Origin: Candidatus Sumerlaeota bacterium
GTDB lineage: Bacteria; Sumerlaeota; Sumerlaeia; JADFCT01
DNA: 6,318 nucleotides
Direction: 5' to 3'
Assembly (NCBI GenBank): GCA_017161665.1
Contig: JADFCT010000223.1
Coordinates: 1-6,318 of the forward strand
The position numbers and the translations under genes were made by a program. Below are positions 6,068 through 6,318 of the stretch, in pieces; positions within the stretch are counted from its first letter, which is position 1; the number at the start of each line of letters is the position of its first letter. A model generated the notes under the pieces. The model saw only the letters and a list, made by a program, of their open reading frames with translations. It was not told the origin of the DNA and did no database searches.

Positions 6068-6318
6068 CCCCTATCGGGGCTTTGCGGATGGTTGGTCTCT
6101 GGGTCGCGGGCCGGTTCGGAAAGCGGCGCAACGTCCCCTATCAGGGCTTTGCTGATGGTTGGCCTCTGGGTCGCGGGCCGGTTCGGAAAGCGGCGCAACG
6201 TCCCCTATCGGGGCTGAACTGATAGTTGGCCTCTGGGTCGCGGGCCGGTTCGGAAAGCGGCGCAACGTCCCCTATCGGGGCTGAACTGATAATTGGTCTA
6301 TGGGTCGCGGGCCGGTTC
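6068..6318. repeat. 67-bp-period tandem repeat array, continues past window end
   Basis: Three full units (6068-6134, 6135-6201, 6202-6268) and 50 bases of a fourth (6269-6318) repeat with an exact 67-base period. Each unit opens with the small palindrome CCCCTATCGGGG (CCCCTATCAGGG in unit 2). A segment of about 20 bases that varies slightly follows, and the remaining 34 bases (CTGGGTCGCGGGCCGGTTCG onward) are identical in all three full units. Units 3 and 4 share GCTGAACTGATA where units 1 and 2 have GCTTTGC(G/T)GATG, so the array looks as if it grew stepwise. The period is not a multiple of three, so the open frames across it are by-products rather than genes. Confidence 0.9.

Noticed and set aside
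5828..6265. Several overlapping open frames across the repeat array on both strands
   Set aside because: They arise because the 67-base repeat lacks stops in several frames. The period shifts the frame in each unit, so no consistent protein repeat results.
6068..6318. CRISPR-like regular repeat array
   Set aside because: The segments between the constant parts are near-identical to one another rather than unrelated spacers, and no cas gene is present. It is an ordinary tandem repeat.

Overview
The window carries four clear protein genes, all on the minus strand, plus one plausible small gene and a repeat-rich tail. Read in the direction of transcription (right to left) the order is: a tandem-repeat and hairpin region (about 5949-6318), a possible 43-codon small gene (5446-5577), speD (4437-5285), speE (3543-4412), a secreted pectate-lyase-like beta-helix protein (1583-3211) and a secreted sulfatase that runs off the left edge (1-1265).

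No taxonomic marker is present. A secreted formylglycine-type sulfatase beside a secreted right-handed beta-helix protein, with GC-rich dispersed intergenic repeats, is typical of polysaccharide-degrading bacteria. The Planctomycetota-Verrucomicrobiota-Kiritimatiellota group fits best, but this is an inference. The first two genes (1-3211) look like a small carbohydrate-degradation locus for a sulfated or acidic glycan. They are separated by 317 bases, so they need not share one transcript.

speD and speE are a tight pair (24 bases apart) that makes spermidine: SpeD decarboxylates S-adenosylmethionine and SpeE transfers the aminopropyl group to putrescine. SpeD is unusual. It is about twice the length of a class 1B enzyme and consists of two AdoMetDC-type halves. 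The second half keeps Ser, Ser, His and Cys at exactly the spacing of the catalytic residues of the first half, but has Thr-Ser where the first half has the Glu-Ser cleavage site. The 43-codon reading frame lies 160 bases upstream of speD in the same direction. A strong hairpin, better paired on the minus strand, follows speE.

The right end (5578-6318) has no convincing gene. It holds a 50-base inverted repeat, a CCCAGGG/CCCTGGG stem, and an exact 67-bp-period tandem array that continues beyond the window.
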